A stretch of 64,000 bases of DNA from Streptomyces sp. NBC_00287 (GTDB taxonomy: Bacteria; Actinomycetota; Actinomycetes; Streptomycetales; Streptomycetaceae): contig NZ_CP108053.1 in assembly GCF_036173105.1 (NCBI RefSeq), positions 7,254,001-7,318,000 on the forward strand, in the 5' to 3' direction. Each line of letters starts with the position of its first letter. Within the stretch, counting starts at the first letter, position 1. The notes below the pieces were generated by a model, which worked only from the letters and a program-made list of their open reading frames with translations, ran no database searches and was not told the DNA's origin. The position numbers were made by a program, and so were the translations under genes. Shown here in pieces: positions 8,204 through 15,984 of this stretch.

Positions 8204-8782
8204 TCAGGCTTCGGTGCGGGCCAGGGCCTGCTCCAGGACGACCAGCAGCGCGTCCCGTACCGAGCCGCGCTCCCGCGCGTCGAACACGACGACCGGCACC
8301 CCTGCGCTCACGTCGAGCGCCCAGCGCACGTCGTCCAGCTCGTGCTCCACCTTCCCGTCGAACGCGTTCACAGCCACCGCGAACGGGATCTGCCGATGCT
8401 CGAAGTAGTCAACGGCCGCATAACAGTCATCGAGCCGCCGCGTATCGACAATCACCAGCCCACCCACCGCCCCCTCCACGATGTCGTCCCACATGAACCC
8501 GAACCGCTCCTGCCCGGGCGTACCGAACAGATAGAGCTTCAAGGTCGGGTCGATGGTGATGCACCCGAAGTCCATGGCGACGGTGGTGGTCGTCTTGTGC
8601 GGAGTATGGGTGAGATCGTCAACTCCGGCCGCAACCTCGGTAATCGCGGCCTCGGTGGTCAGCGGTTCGATCTCGGAGATGGACCCGACGGCCGTCGTCT
8701 TGCCCACCCCGAATCCCCCCGCGATCACCATCTTGACCGGCAGCGGCGGTCGTACGGCGGCGGCCGGTTCAGTCGGTGTCAC
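8204..8782 (-). CDS. cvnD: Conservon GTP-binding protein CvnD
   Basis: Small Ras-like GTPase, about 192 residues, and the last component of a Streptomyces conservon. It has the P-loop GGFGVGKTTAVGS, a switch II region FGTPGQERFGFMWDD, and a base-recognition region around AVNAFDG in place of the usual NKxD, as is usual for this family. I chose the GTG at 8780-8782 (VTPTEPAAAV), which overlaps the end of cvnC by 14 bp. Conservons form membrane-associated complexes that resemble eukaryotic G-protein signalling and influence development and secondary metabolism. No downstream P450, as found in some conservons, is attached here. Confidence 0.93.
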   Translation of the reverse strand: MTPTEPAAAVRPPLPVKMVIAGGFGVGKTTAVGSISEIEPLTTEAAITEVAAGVDDLTHTPHKTTTTVAMDFGCITIDPTLKLYLFGTPGQERFGFMWDDIVEGAVGGLVIVDTRRLDDCYAAVDYFEHRQIPFAVAVNAFDGKVEHELDDVRWALDVSAGVPVVVFDARERGSVRDALLVVLEQALARTEA

Positions 8783-9185
8783 GGAGTACCCCCCGGGAGT
8801 CGGGGATGGCGCGCAGGCCATCGATCACTCTTCGCAGTACGGATGAATCGTGGACGGCTTCGGAGTTCGGCACATGCACCGTCAGCCGCCCTTCGGCCCG
8901 CAGGTCCTCGGCGAGGACACGGACCACATTCAGATGCAGCCGCAGCCGTGCCGCGATCTCCGCGATGGACTGCGGCTGTCGGCACACGGCGACGATGTCG
9001 TGCTGCTCGAAGGAGAGCAGGGACAGCGCGTCGAGCCCCGAGGCGGTGGCCACCACCTGGGTCTCGACGGGCATCGTCCGGCCGGAAGCGCTCGGCGCCA
9101 CCCGGCCGGCGGTGACCAGGAACGGCCGTACGGCGGGGGCGGGGCCGACCGGGTCGTCGCCCGGGGGTGGGGTGCCGTCCGCCAT
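8769..9185 (-). CDS. cvnC: Conservon protein CvnC (DUF742)
   Basis: A 138-residue DUF742 protein. Family marks are VRPFLVTAGR near the N-terminus and the winged-helix-like segment QSIAEIAARLRLHLNVVRVLAEDL, followed by the C-terminal LRRVIDGLRAI. It lies between the roadblock protein and the GTPase in the invariant conservon order. In characterised conservons this component takes part in a complex with CvnA, CvnB and CvnD. It starts 18 bp after the cvnB stop. Confidence 0.92.
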   Translation of the reverse strand: MADGTPPPGDDPVGPAPAVRPFLVTAGRVAPSASGRTMPVETQVVATASGLDALSLLSFEQHDIVAVCRQPQSIAEIAARLRLHLNVVRVLAEDLRAEGRLTVHVPNSEAVHDSSVLRRVIDGLRAIPDSRGVLRDTD

Positions 9186-9203
9186 GAGGTCCGTACCGCC
9201 CGG

Positions 9204-9665
9204 TCAGCGCGCCGACGTGGTGCCGACGCTGTTCTTCAGCTCCAGCACCAGCTGGGGGCTGAGCGCGGCACCGGCGCGGTTGGCGAACAACGTCATCTCG
9301 TAGGCGATGTTGCCCAGTTTGGCCTCCTTGTCGGTGACCACGCCGAGCACGGCGCCGCTGCCGATCGCGGAGACCAGGACATGGCCGCCCTCCAGATCGA
9401 TGATGACCTTGTTGAGGCCGCCCAGGCCGTAGTTGCCGGAGGCCCCGGCGGCCAGGCTGGTGATGCCGGAGACGATCGCGGCGAGGCGCTCGGAGTCGGC
9501 GTGCTCGCGCAGCTCGGAGACCGCGATCAGCAGCCCGTCGGAGGAGACGGCGATGGCGTCGACGACACCCGCGGTCTCCGTGGCGAAGCGATTCAGCAGC
9601 CAGGTGAAGTCGGCTGCGGCGGCCTGGAGTTCGGCCGGCGTGGTGCCTCCTGTGGACGTGCTCAC
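9204..9665 (-). CDS. cvnB: Conservon roadblock/LC7 protein CvnB
   Basis: A 153-residue roadblock/LC7 protein, the family that regulates small GTPases (MglB-like). The core DFTWLLNRFATETAGV followed by AIAVSSDGLLIAVS, GLGGLNKVIIDLEGG and LFANRAGAALSP matches conservon CvnB proteins. It probably acts as the regulator of the CvnD GTPase. Its ATG overlaps the cvnA stop (ATGA), indicating coupled translation from the sensor gene. Confidence 0.93.
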   Translation of the reverse strand: MSTSTGGTTPAELQAAAADFTWLLNRFATETAGVVDAIAVSSDGLLIAVSELREHADSERLAAIVSGITSLAAGASGNYGLGGLNKVIIDLEGGHVLVSAIGSGAVLGVVTDKEAKLGNIAYEMTLFANRAGAALSPQLVLELKNSVGTTSAR

Positions 9666-12049
9666 TGCTCCGCTCCTTCCGGGAGGTGGTTCGGGTCCCG
9701 CTGTTCGGGGATCGGGTTCTGTTCGGTGGTGTCGCTGTCGCGGTGCGCCCGCTCCACGGCCGCCTCGAACTCCTCCAGCGCGGACCGTACGGCGTCCGCG
9801 TCGGTGGGGCGGGGAGCCTGGCGCAGGACCTGGTGGGCGCCGGTGTCCTCGGAGGTACGCAGGGTGGCACCGCGGACGCGGCGGCGCAGCGGGCGGGAGC
9901 CGTCGGCGTGGGCCCTGGTGGAGGCCTCGGGCCCGTCGGCACGAGCATGATCGGAGGGGGCGGCGCCCTCGCGCCGGGGGACCCGGCGGGGAAGGGGGCC
10001 GGAGTCGTCCTCCGCGGCGGCCGAGGGGAGCGGCCCGGACGCCGTGGCCGCGGGCAGCTCGGCAGGGACCGGCACCGGCTCCGCGGGCGCCGGAAGCAGC
10101 AGTGACGTCGGCACACTCACCTCCGCCGTGACACCCCCGCCCGGTGTCCGGGTCAGCGTCACGCCGATCTCCCAGCGGCGCGCCAGTGTGCCGACCACGA
10201 ACAGGCCCAGCACCTTCGTCGGCATCAGGTCGAGGCGCTCGCGGCGGATCAGCCGGGCGTTCTCCTCGGCGAGCCGCTCGGCGCTCATACCGAGGCCGTG
10301 GTCGGCGATCACGATCGACGCGGTGTCGTCCTCGGCGGTCGCCACCGTCACCTCGACAGGGCTGCCCGCGGGCGAGAACGACACGGCGTTCTCCAGGAGT
10401 TCGGCCACCATCAGCGTCAGGTCACCGATGACGTCCGGTTCCACCGCGGCCTCGGAGCGCGCGGTCAGCCGTACCCGCTGGAAGCCCTCGATCTGGCCGA
10501 GCGCGGCGCGGACGACGTTGGTGAGCGCGAGCGGACCGGAGCCGAGGCCCGACTCGCGGATGCCTGCGAGCAGCATCAGGCTGTCGGCGTTACGGCGCAG
10601 CCGGACCGCGATGTGGTCGATGCTGTAGAGCCGTTCCAGCAGCTCGGGGTCGGTCTCGCCGCGCTCGACCGCGTCGATCAGGGCGAGCTGGCGGGTGGTG
10701 AGGTTGCTGACGCGGCGGCCGACGTTGCCGAACATCTCGGCGACATTGCGGCGGCTGAGCACCTGGCGTTCCAGGAGCGCCGCCGCGGTGGTCTGGACGC
10801 GGTTGAACGCGTCGGCGAGGTCGCCGATCTCGTCGCGCGCGGTGACCGGCACCTCGCGCAGCCGGGGCGGGCCGTCGTCCTCGGCGTCGTCGTCGGCGAC
10901 CCGGGCCAGCTCGCGGTCGGCGACCTCGGCGACCTCGCGTGCGGCGCCGGTGAGGGCCTGCACGGGCCGTACCACCGAGCGGCGGACCGCGACGGAGAGG
11001 GCGAGCCACAGGGCGAAGCCGAACAGGGCGAGCGCGAGCAGCAGTCCGGCTCGCCAAGCGGCGTCGCTGGAGGCCTCGTCGGCGCGGTCGGCGATCTGGT
11101 CGATGAGGGAGGCGGTGATCCCGAGCCGGATCTCGGCCTGCTCGCGGTAGGCAGGGTACGACTCGAGCGCCGACCGGAACGCCTGCCGGATCTCGGCGGG
11201 CGAGTCGGCCTGGAGCGAGCTGGGGTCGATCTGCAGCTCCGCGTACTGGCGGCCGATGACGGCCTGCGGGGAGCTGTGCTCGATGCCGCGCAGCTCCTCG
11301 GCCTGCTCGGCGGTCGCGAACCGGGCGAACCGGTCGGCCTGGTAGGTGTACACCTCGTAGGAGCCGACCGCGCCGATGAACTCGATGAGCGCGTTGGAGT
11401 CGCCGGTCGCCGCCGAGAAGACCCCGGTCTCGAAGGCGCTGTGGGCGGCGTCGGCGCGCAGCAGCGAGTCGAGGAGGTTGCCGGTGAAGGTGGCCGCCAG
11501 GGAGGCGTTGCGGTCCAGGCCGAGGCCGTCGATGACGCCGTTGGCCGCGCTCATGTACGCCGGGTCGATGTTGTCGGCGGGCAGATAGCCCTGCTCGATG
11601 GTGTCGCGCAGGCTGCCGAGGGCGCTGATCTCCTTCAGGGCCCGCGCCTCGGTCTCCGGGAGCCGGTCGCCGAAGGTCTCGCGGACCTTTCTGACCTGGG
11701 AGTCCACCGCGGTCTGTGCCTTGTCGTAGGCGTCCGTGGAGGGCGGGGCGCCGCCGCCCGCCTCATGTCGTACCGACAGCAGGATCGCCTGCTGGTGCTC
11801 GGCCTCGAGACGGTCCACGAGGGTGGCGACCTCGGCGCTGTCCCGGACCAGACGGGCCGCGTCGGAGGCGGAGGAGGACTGGTCGAGCTGATCGGTGATG
11901 AGGTAGGTGAGCAGGACGGCCACGACGGCGAGCGGCACACCGACCAGGAGGTTGAGCTTGCGCCGGAAGGGCCAGCGGTCGGTGAGTCGCCGTATGCCGT
12001 GCGGGGAGCCGTCGGTCGCGGTGGACGCGTCCACCTCTTTCGTGGACAC
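9662..12049 (-). CDS. cvnA: Conservon sensor CvnA (nitrate/nitrite-type sensor domain, HAMP, HATPase)
   Basis: Membrane sensor of 795 residues. A basic N-terminus leads into membrane segment 1 (LLVGVPLAVVAVLLTYL). An extracytoplasmic NIT-like helical domain follows, then segment 2 (GLLLALALFGFALWLAL), HAMP (VRPVQALTGAAREVAEVADREL), a helical signalling region with YSIDHIAVRLRRNADSL, and the ATPase N-box ELLENAVSFSP and G-box IADHGLGMS. The C-terminal 150 residues are charged and proline-rich (low complexity). It heads the conservon operon and diverges from the substrate-binding protein gene at 12.2 kb. Confidence 0.94.
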   Translation of the reverse strand: MSTKEVDASTATDGSPHGIRRLTDRWPFRRKLNLLVGVPLAVVAVLLTYLITDQLDQSSSASDAARLVRDSAEVATLVDRLEAEHQQAILLSVRHEAGGGAPPSTDAYDKAQTAVDSQVRKVRETFGDRLPETEARALKEISALGSLRDTIEQGYLPADNIDPAYMSAANGVIDGLGLDRNASLAATFTGNLLDSLLRADAAHSAFETGVFSAATGDSNALIEFIGAVGSYEVYTYQADRFARFATAEQAEELRGIEHSSPQAVIGRQYAELQIDPSSLQADSPAEIRQAFRSALESYPAYREQAEIRLGITASLIDQIADRADEASSDAAWRAGLLLALALFGFALWLALSVAVRRSVVRPVQALTGAAREVAEVADRELARVADDDAEDDGPPRLREVPVTARDEIGDLADAFNRVQTTAAALLERQVLSRRNVAEMFGNVGRRVSNLTTRQLALIDAVERGETDPELLERLYSIDHIAVRLRRNADSLMLLAGIRESGLGSGPLALTNVVRAALGQIEGFQRVRLTARSEAAVEPDVIGDLTLMVAELLENAVSFSPAGSPVEVTVATAEDDTASIVIADHGLGMSAERLAEENARLIRRERLDLMPTKVLGLFVVGTLARRWEIGVTLTRTPGGGVTAEVSVPTSLLLPAPAEPVPVPAELPAATASGPLPSAAAEDDSGPLPRRVPRREGAAPSDHARADGPEASTRAHADGSRPLRRRVRGATLRTSEDTGAHQVLRQAPRPTDADAVRSALEEFEAAVERAHRDSDTTEQNPIPEQRDPNHLPEGAEQ

Positions 12050-12202
12050 CTTTCCTCCTCAGCGCCCGGCATCAACTGCGGGGAGACTATCGCCTCTTGA
12101 GTGGTTCGTCTTCACATGCGATCACAACCGACTACTCATTGAGTCCAATCGGTGACCCGGATTCCCTTGACTGATCAAGAACCCGCTGGATTGGATCAGT
12201 TC

Positions 12203-13138
12203 GTGACTTCTACCGCCTCACGCAGCAGGTCCATCGTCGCGCTGGCCGCCACCGCGGCCCTGCTCGCGGGATGTGGCTCCTCCGACGACGAGAACGACAA
12301 CCCCCTCGCGGGAGACAAGGCGAGCGGCGACACCGTCGTCGTCGGCTCCAACAACTTCGCCGAGTCCATCCTGCTCGCCGACATCTACGGCGAGGCCCTG
12401 AAGGCCAAGGGCATCAAGGTCACCTACAAGCCCAACATCGGCAGCCGCGAAACCACTTACGGCCTGCTGAAGAACGGCTCCATCACCGTGCTGCCGGAGT
12501 ACAACGGCTCGCTGCTGGCGTACCTGGACCCGAAGGCGGCGCAGGAGTCCGCGGACGCCGTGAACGCGGCGGTGAAGACCAAGCTGGACAAGAAGCTGAC
12601 GCTGCTGGAGGCCTCGCCCGCCGAGGACAAGGACTCCGTCAGCATCAACGCGGCGACCGCCAAGAAGTACAACCTCACCGGCGAGTCCACCCTCGCGGAC
12701 CTCAAGGACATCGCCCCCGAGCTGGTCATCGGCGGTTCGCCCGAGTTCCAGACCCGGCAGCAGGGCCTGGTGGGCCTGAAGGACGTCTACGGCCTGGAGT
12801 TCAAGTCCTTCAAGGCGCTCGACGCCGGCGGCCCGCTGACCCAGGCGGCGCTGACGAAGAACACCGTGCAGGCCGCGGACATCTTCACCACGGACCCGAC
12901 GATCACCAAGGAGAAGTTCGTCGTTCTCCAGGACCCGGAGAACCTCTTCGGCTTCGCCAATGTGACCCCGCTGGTCTACAAGTCGGGCATGCCGCAGGAG
13001 GGTGTCGACGCCCTCAACGCGGTCTCCGCCAAGCTCGACACCAAGACCCTGCTGGACCTTGACTCCCAGGTCCAGCTGGAGAACAAGGACCCGCTGGACG
13101 TGGCCAAGGAGTGGCTGAAGTCGGCCGGCCTGGGCTGA
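12203..13138 (+). CDS. Glycine betaine/choline-type ABC substrate-binding lipoprotein
   Basis: OpuAC-family solute receptor, about 311 residues. From the GTG at 12203 the protein has a signal sequence ending in the lipobox LLAGCGSS. The family opening is VVVGSNNFAESILLADIYGEALKAKG, with VLPEYNGSLLAYL and NVTPLVYKSGM further in. It should deliver compatible solutes to the ATPase and permeases encoded at 5.7-8.2 kb, which lack a binding protein of their own. The conservon separates the two transcription units, which is unusual for an importer normally encoded as one operon. An upstream frame starting near 12152 exists but adds no signal-peptide logic. Confidence 0.9.
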   Translation: MTSTASRSRSIVALAATAALLAGCGSSDDENDNPLAGDKASGDTVVVGSNNFAESILLADIYGEALKAKGIKVTYKPNIGSRETTYGLLKNGSITVLPEYNGSLLAYLDPKAAQESADAVNAAVKTKLDKKLTLLEASPAEDKDSVSINAATAKKYNLTGESTLADLKDIAPELVIGGSPEFQTRQQGLVGLKDVYGLEFKSFKALDAGGPLTQAALTKNTVQAADIFTTDPTITKEKFVVLQDPENLFGFANVTPLVYKSGMPQEGVDALNAVSAKLDTKTLLDLDSQVQLENKDPLDVAKEWLKSAGLG

Positions 13139-13148
13139 CGAGGAGAGA

Positions 13149-14537
13149 TCAGTACCCGACCTGGAACGTCGCGTCCTGCCGCTCCGTAGCCGTGGAGACC
13201 GGATCGATCCGCAGCGCATAGTTGTAGTGACGGATGTACCGGGTCGGGTTGTTGTACGACCGGAACGACGCCCAGGACGCGTCGGCGAGCCCCGCCGTAC
13301 GGAAGAAGGTCGCGTCCCCGGCGAAGGCCGATGTGCCGTCGTTCACGTCGAGTTGCAGCGCGTAGCTGTAGTGCCGTAGATAGCGCGTCGGATAGTTGAC
13401 CGACTGGAACGACACCCCGGACGAGTCCGCGAGCCCCGGCACCAGCTTCCACTGGGAGTCGGGGAACGGATCGAAGGGGTACGCGTCGATCCTTCCGGCG
13501 AAGCCGCTGTGCCGGACGTAACGGGCCGGGAAGTTGTACGACTTGAGCCGGTTCCAGGCGGGCGCGCCCCACTTCGCGAGCAGGTTGGTGTACTCGGTCG
13601 AGGTGATCGGGTGGATGCCGCAGTGCTTCGAGTTGAGGGGCTGGGTGTACAGCTTCTGGTCGACCGCGGTCCACGTCCCGGAGGCGAGATCGCTGGACTG
13701 CCAGGCGTAGAAGACACCGTTGGGCGTATATGTGTCGCCCCACAGATACCAGGTGTTGGACGTCAGCGACTTCACCACGGTCGGCGCCTCGGTGCCCCCG
13801 TGCGAAACGGCCGTACTGAACGGCGTGAAGCTCCCCGGATTCAGCGAGCCGGACCGCGCCCCGACCAGCGTCTGATCCCTCTTGTAGTAGAGGTAGTTGA
13901 CCCCGTTCACGCCGATGGTGAGGTTGCCGTCGATGATGTCGTAGCCGGGGTCGAAGAAGACCTGGGGGCTGGTCGTGGTCCGGAAGTCGCTCGTATAGCT
14001 GACCATGATCACGTTGTGGCCGCTGCTGTTCACCGACGAGTAGAGGATGCCGTACTGCCCCCGCCCGGCGTCCCAGTAGGCCTCCGGCGCCCAGCTGTGG
14101 GTGGTGGTCATGTCGTGCAGCTTCAGCAGCCGGTAGCCGGTGAAGGTCCGCAGGTCGACCGAGTCCCAGACATGGATGTAGACGCTGGTACGGCTCCAGT
14201 CGGTGCCGCTCAGATCGGTCGCGATCACCACGAACGTGCCGTCCTGTTTGCGCAGCACGAACGGGTCGCGCAGCCCGCCGGCACCGAGGGTCGGGGTGAC
14301 CACGGGGGCGTTCTGGTTGAGCGGCGTCCAGCGCAGTCCGTCGGTGCTGACGGCGAGGTGCAGGCCGTAGTTGGCCTCCAGCATGGTGGTGGACTCGGTG
14401 AAGTAGGCCATGACGTACGCCGAGTCGGCGGCGTGCGCGGTTCCGGCACCGAGCGTCAGCGCGCCGGTCGCGGCGAGCGGGGCGGTGGCGGCCAGACGGA
14501 GGAGCGTTCTGCGGGACGGGTGCGGGTTCGAGGTCAT
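13149..14537 (-). CDS. Secreted glycoside hydrolase family 43-like enzyme with AbfB (CBM42) domain
   Basis: Exported 462-residue protein with a twin-arginine signal (SRRTLLRLAATAPLAATG, cleavage near AHAAD). Residues about 40-310 form a five-bladed-propeller-like catalytic region with GH43-type segments (GGLRDPFVLRKQDGTFVVIATD, TTHSWAPEAYWD). Residues about 325-460 carry three repeats of the (Y/F)xxRYxRH type (ARYVRHSGFAGRID, TRYLRHYSYALQLD, TRYIRHYNYALRID). These mark an arabinofuranose-binding AbfB/CBM42 beta-trefoil. The likely role is arabinan or arabinoxylan side-chain removal outside the cell. It lies downstream of the LPMO gene on the same strand with about 200 bp between. Confidence 0.88.
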   Translation of the reverse strand: MTSNPHPSRRTLLRLAATAPLAATGALTLGAGTAHAADSAYVMAYFTESTTMLEANYGLHLAVSTDGLRWTPLNQNAPVVTPTLGAGGLRDPFVLRKQDGTFVVIATDLSGTDWSRTSVYIHVWDSVDLRTFTGYRLLKLHDMTTTHSWAPEAYWDAGRGQYGILYSSVNSSGHNVIMVSYTSDFRTTTSPQVFFDPGYDIIDGNLTIGVNGVNYLYYKRDQTLVGARSGSLNPGSFTPFSTAVSHGGTEAPTVVKSLTSNTWYLWGDTYTPNGVFYAWQSSDLASGTWTAVDQKLYTQPLNSKHCGIHPITSTEYTNLLAKWGAPAWNRLKSYNFPARYVRHSGFAGRIDAYPFDPFPDSQWKLVPGLADSSGVSFQSVNYPTRYLRHYSYALQLDVNDGTSAFAGDATFFRTAGLADASWASFRSYNNPTRYIRHYNYALRIDPVSTATERQDATFQVGY

Positions 14538-14687
14538 CTGGACTCCGTGGGCCGGGGGGCGGTGCGGGTCAGTGAACGAGATTTCGAACGAGGTTCGGCA
14601 CTGCGGGCAAGAGCGGGGAAGCCCGGTTCAGGCGAGCTCCCCCGCCTCCCGCGTACTCGGCAGCAGCGTCGAGGAAGTTACTTGGGG

Positions 14688-14715
14688 TTACAACTGAGGG
14701 TCAAGGGGGTTGTAA
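14688..14715. promoter_or_regulatory. Inverted repeat TTACAAC-N14-GTTGTAA upstream of the GH43 gene
   Basis: A perfect 7-bp inverted repeat with a 14-bp spacer lies in an unusually AT-rich patch between the LPMO and GH43 genes. The patch also contains TTGTAATAAAAG. It sits about 150 bp upstream of the GH43 start and just past the 3' end of the LPMO gene, so it could be an operator, part of a promoter or a terminator stem. No known carbohydrate-regulator consensus is evident to me. Confidence 0.35.
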
Positions 14716-14736
14716 TAAAAGAGAGTTGAATGTGTG

Positions 14737-15618
14737 TCAGCTGTGAGGGCGCCGTAGTCGACGAGCCAGCGCGGCGCCTCCAATGAGTGCCAGCACCGCG
14801 GCGGCGCCGCCCGCGAGCAGCGGGGACGAGGGGCCCGAGTCCGAGCCGGCCGTGGAGGCCACCGGAGTCGCATCCGCCGTGGGCGGTGGCGGTGTCGTGC
14901 GGCGCTGCTCAGCCGGCGAAGGTGTCGGCGAGGCCGGTGAGGGTGTCGGCGAGGCCGGTGAAGGCGACGTCGGCTCCGCGCTCTCCTTCTCCGGGAACAC
15001 CACGTCCGAGCAGGAGTAGTACGTATCCGGCGTGCTGCTGTTCTGCCACACCGTATACAGCACATGCCGCCCGGTCCGGTCCGTCGGCAGGGTCGCCCGG
15101 ATCCGGTACGCCCCCTCCGTCAGCGCCGGGTCCCGTACCTCGGCGAACGGCTGCTCCGGCAGGTCGGACCAGGTGAGCGGCCGGGTCGGGTCGTAGCCCG
15201 GCTCGGTGAGATAGAGGCGGAACGTGCCGGTGTGCGGGATCGTCGAGACGTACCGCATGGTCAGGTTGGCCCCCGGGGTCAGACGGGTCGACGGCCAGTC
15301 GGGGCGGGCGAGGTCGAGGCCCCGGTAGGCGGGCAGTCCGCCGCTGCACAGCTGTCCGTCGGGGACGGTCTGCCGGTCCCGGCCGTTCACGTTCGCGATG
15401 CGCAGGTTGTCCCAGGCCGTGAACGGTGCGCCGTTCGTGGCGACGGCCGCCCGGCAGGCCGCCGATGCGGCGCTCTCGCCCTCGGGGGAGCAGGCCAGTA
15501 CCCGGCTGACCGGATCCGTGGGCGCGCCGTGCGCGGCGGCTGGGGTCGCGGACCACAGGGCGAGCAGCAAAGGGGTCGCCGCTGCCGCGGTGGCGCGCCG
15601 GGCGCGGGTCCGGGTCAT
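14737..15618 (-). CDS. Membrane-anchored lytic polysaccharide monooxygenase (AA10)
   Basis: Copper-dependent oxidase of the chitin/cellulose-active AA10 family, 293 residues. The signal peptide ends at AAA just before H30 (HGAPTDPVSR), which becomes the N-terminal copper-ligating His; the second ligand is the His in IPHTGTFRLYL. Typical AA10 segments are AFTAWDNLRI, LCSGGLPAYRGLDL and HVLYTVWQNSS. After the catalytic domain comes a Pro/Ser/Thr linker and a C-terminal membrane helix (LLAGGAAAVLALIGGAAL) followed by RRLRR, so the enzyme is likely tethered to the cell surface. I chose the ATG at 15616-15618, which has a GGAG ribosome site. Confidence 0.92.
   Translation of the reverse strand: MTRTRARRATAAAATPLLLALWSATPAAAHGAPTDPVSRVLACSPEGESAASAACRAAVATNGAPFTAWDNLRIANVNGRDRQTVPDGQLCSGGLPAYRGLDLARPDWPSTRLTPGANLTMRYVSTIPHTGTFRLYLTEPGYDPTRPLTWSDLPEQPFAEVRDPALTEGAYRIRATLPTDRTGRHVLYTVWQNSSTPDTYYSCSDVVFPEKESAEPTSPSPASPTPSPASPTPSPAEQRRTTPPPPTADATPVASTAGSDSGPSSPLLAGGAAAVLALIGGAALARRLRRPHS
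14921..14962 (-). repeat. Two 21-bp direct repeats in the LPMO linker
   Basis: Two near-identical 21-bp units encode two copies of a seven-residue PASPTPS-type linker block between the catalytic domain and the membrane anchor of the LPMO. This is simple linker expansion. Confidence 0.9.
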
Positions 15619-15984
15619 GTGAAGGGTCTCCTCGGCCGGTGCGGAGTGTCCAGGGCTGCTTCTGTCCAGTACGGGCCAGGGGGTCGATGCGTTCAGTGAG
15701 GTGCGAGCCCGTGCAAAAGGGGGCACAAGCGGTCAACTGAGCGACGGCGAGGGTTCGTTTCCGGCCGGATCGAGGGTTTCCCCTGTATCCCTATGACCTT
15801 CTGTTTGCCTATCGTTCCAGCACAGCCGACCCACAGGTAACCCCGGACGGGTCGGTCCCCACCGCGCCTGGCCGGCCACCGCGCACGCTTTTCGGTTTTC
15901 GGTTCACCCCCCTCCGCTTCGAGGACGAAGCGCATCGACCGCCGCTCCGCGCTGCCCGGAGTACGGCCACGAAAGGCCAAGCCC
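15619..15984. other. Intergenic region between the divergent LPMO and S8 protease genes
   Basis: This 366-bp gap must contain two divergent promoters. On the plus side a GAAAGG ribosome site lies 8 bp before the TTG start of the protease. On the minus side GGAG precedes the LPMO ATG. I see no convincing operator, RNA gene or small coding frame here. Confidence 0.6.

Noticed and set aside
12166..12179. CTTGA-N4-TCAAG inverted repeat before the betaine-binding protein as an operator
   Set aside because: The arms are only 5 bp and the spacing relative to a promoter is unclear, so there is not enough to call it.
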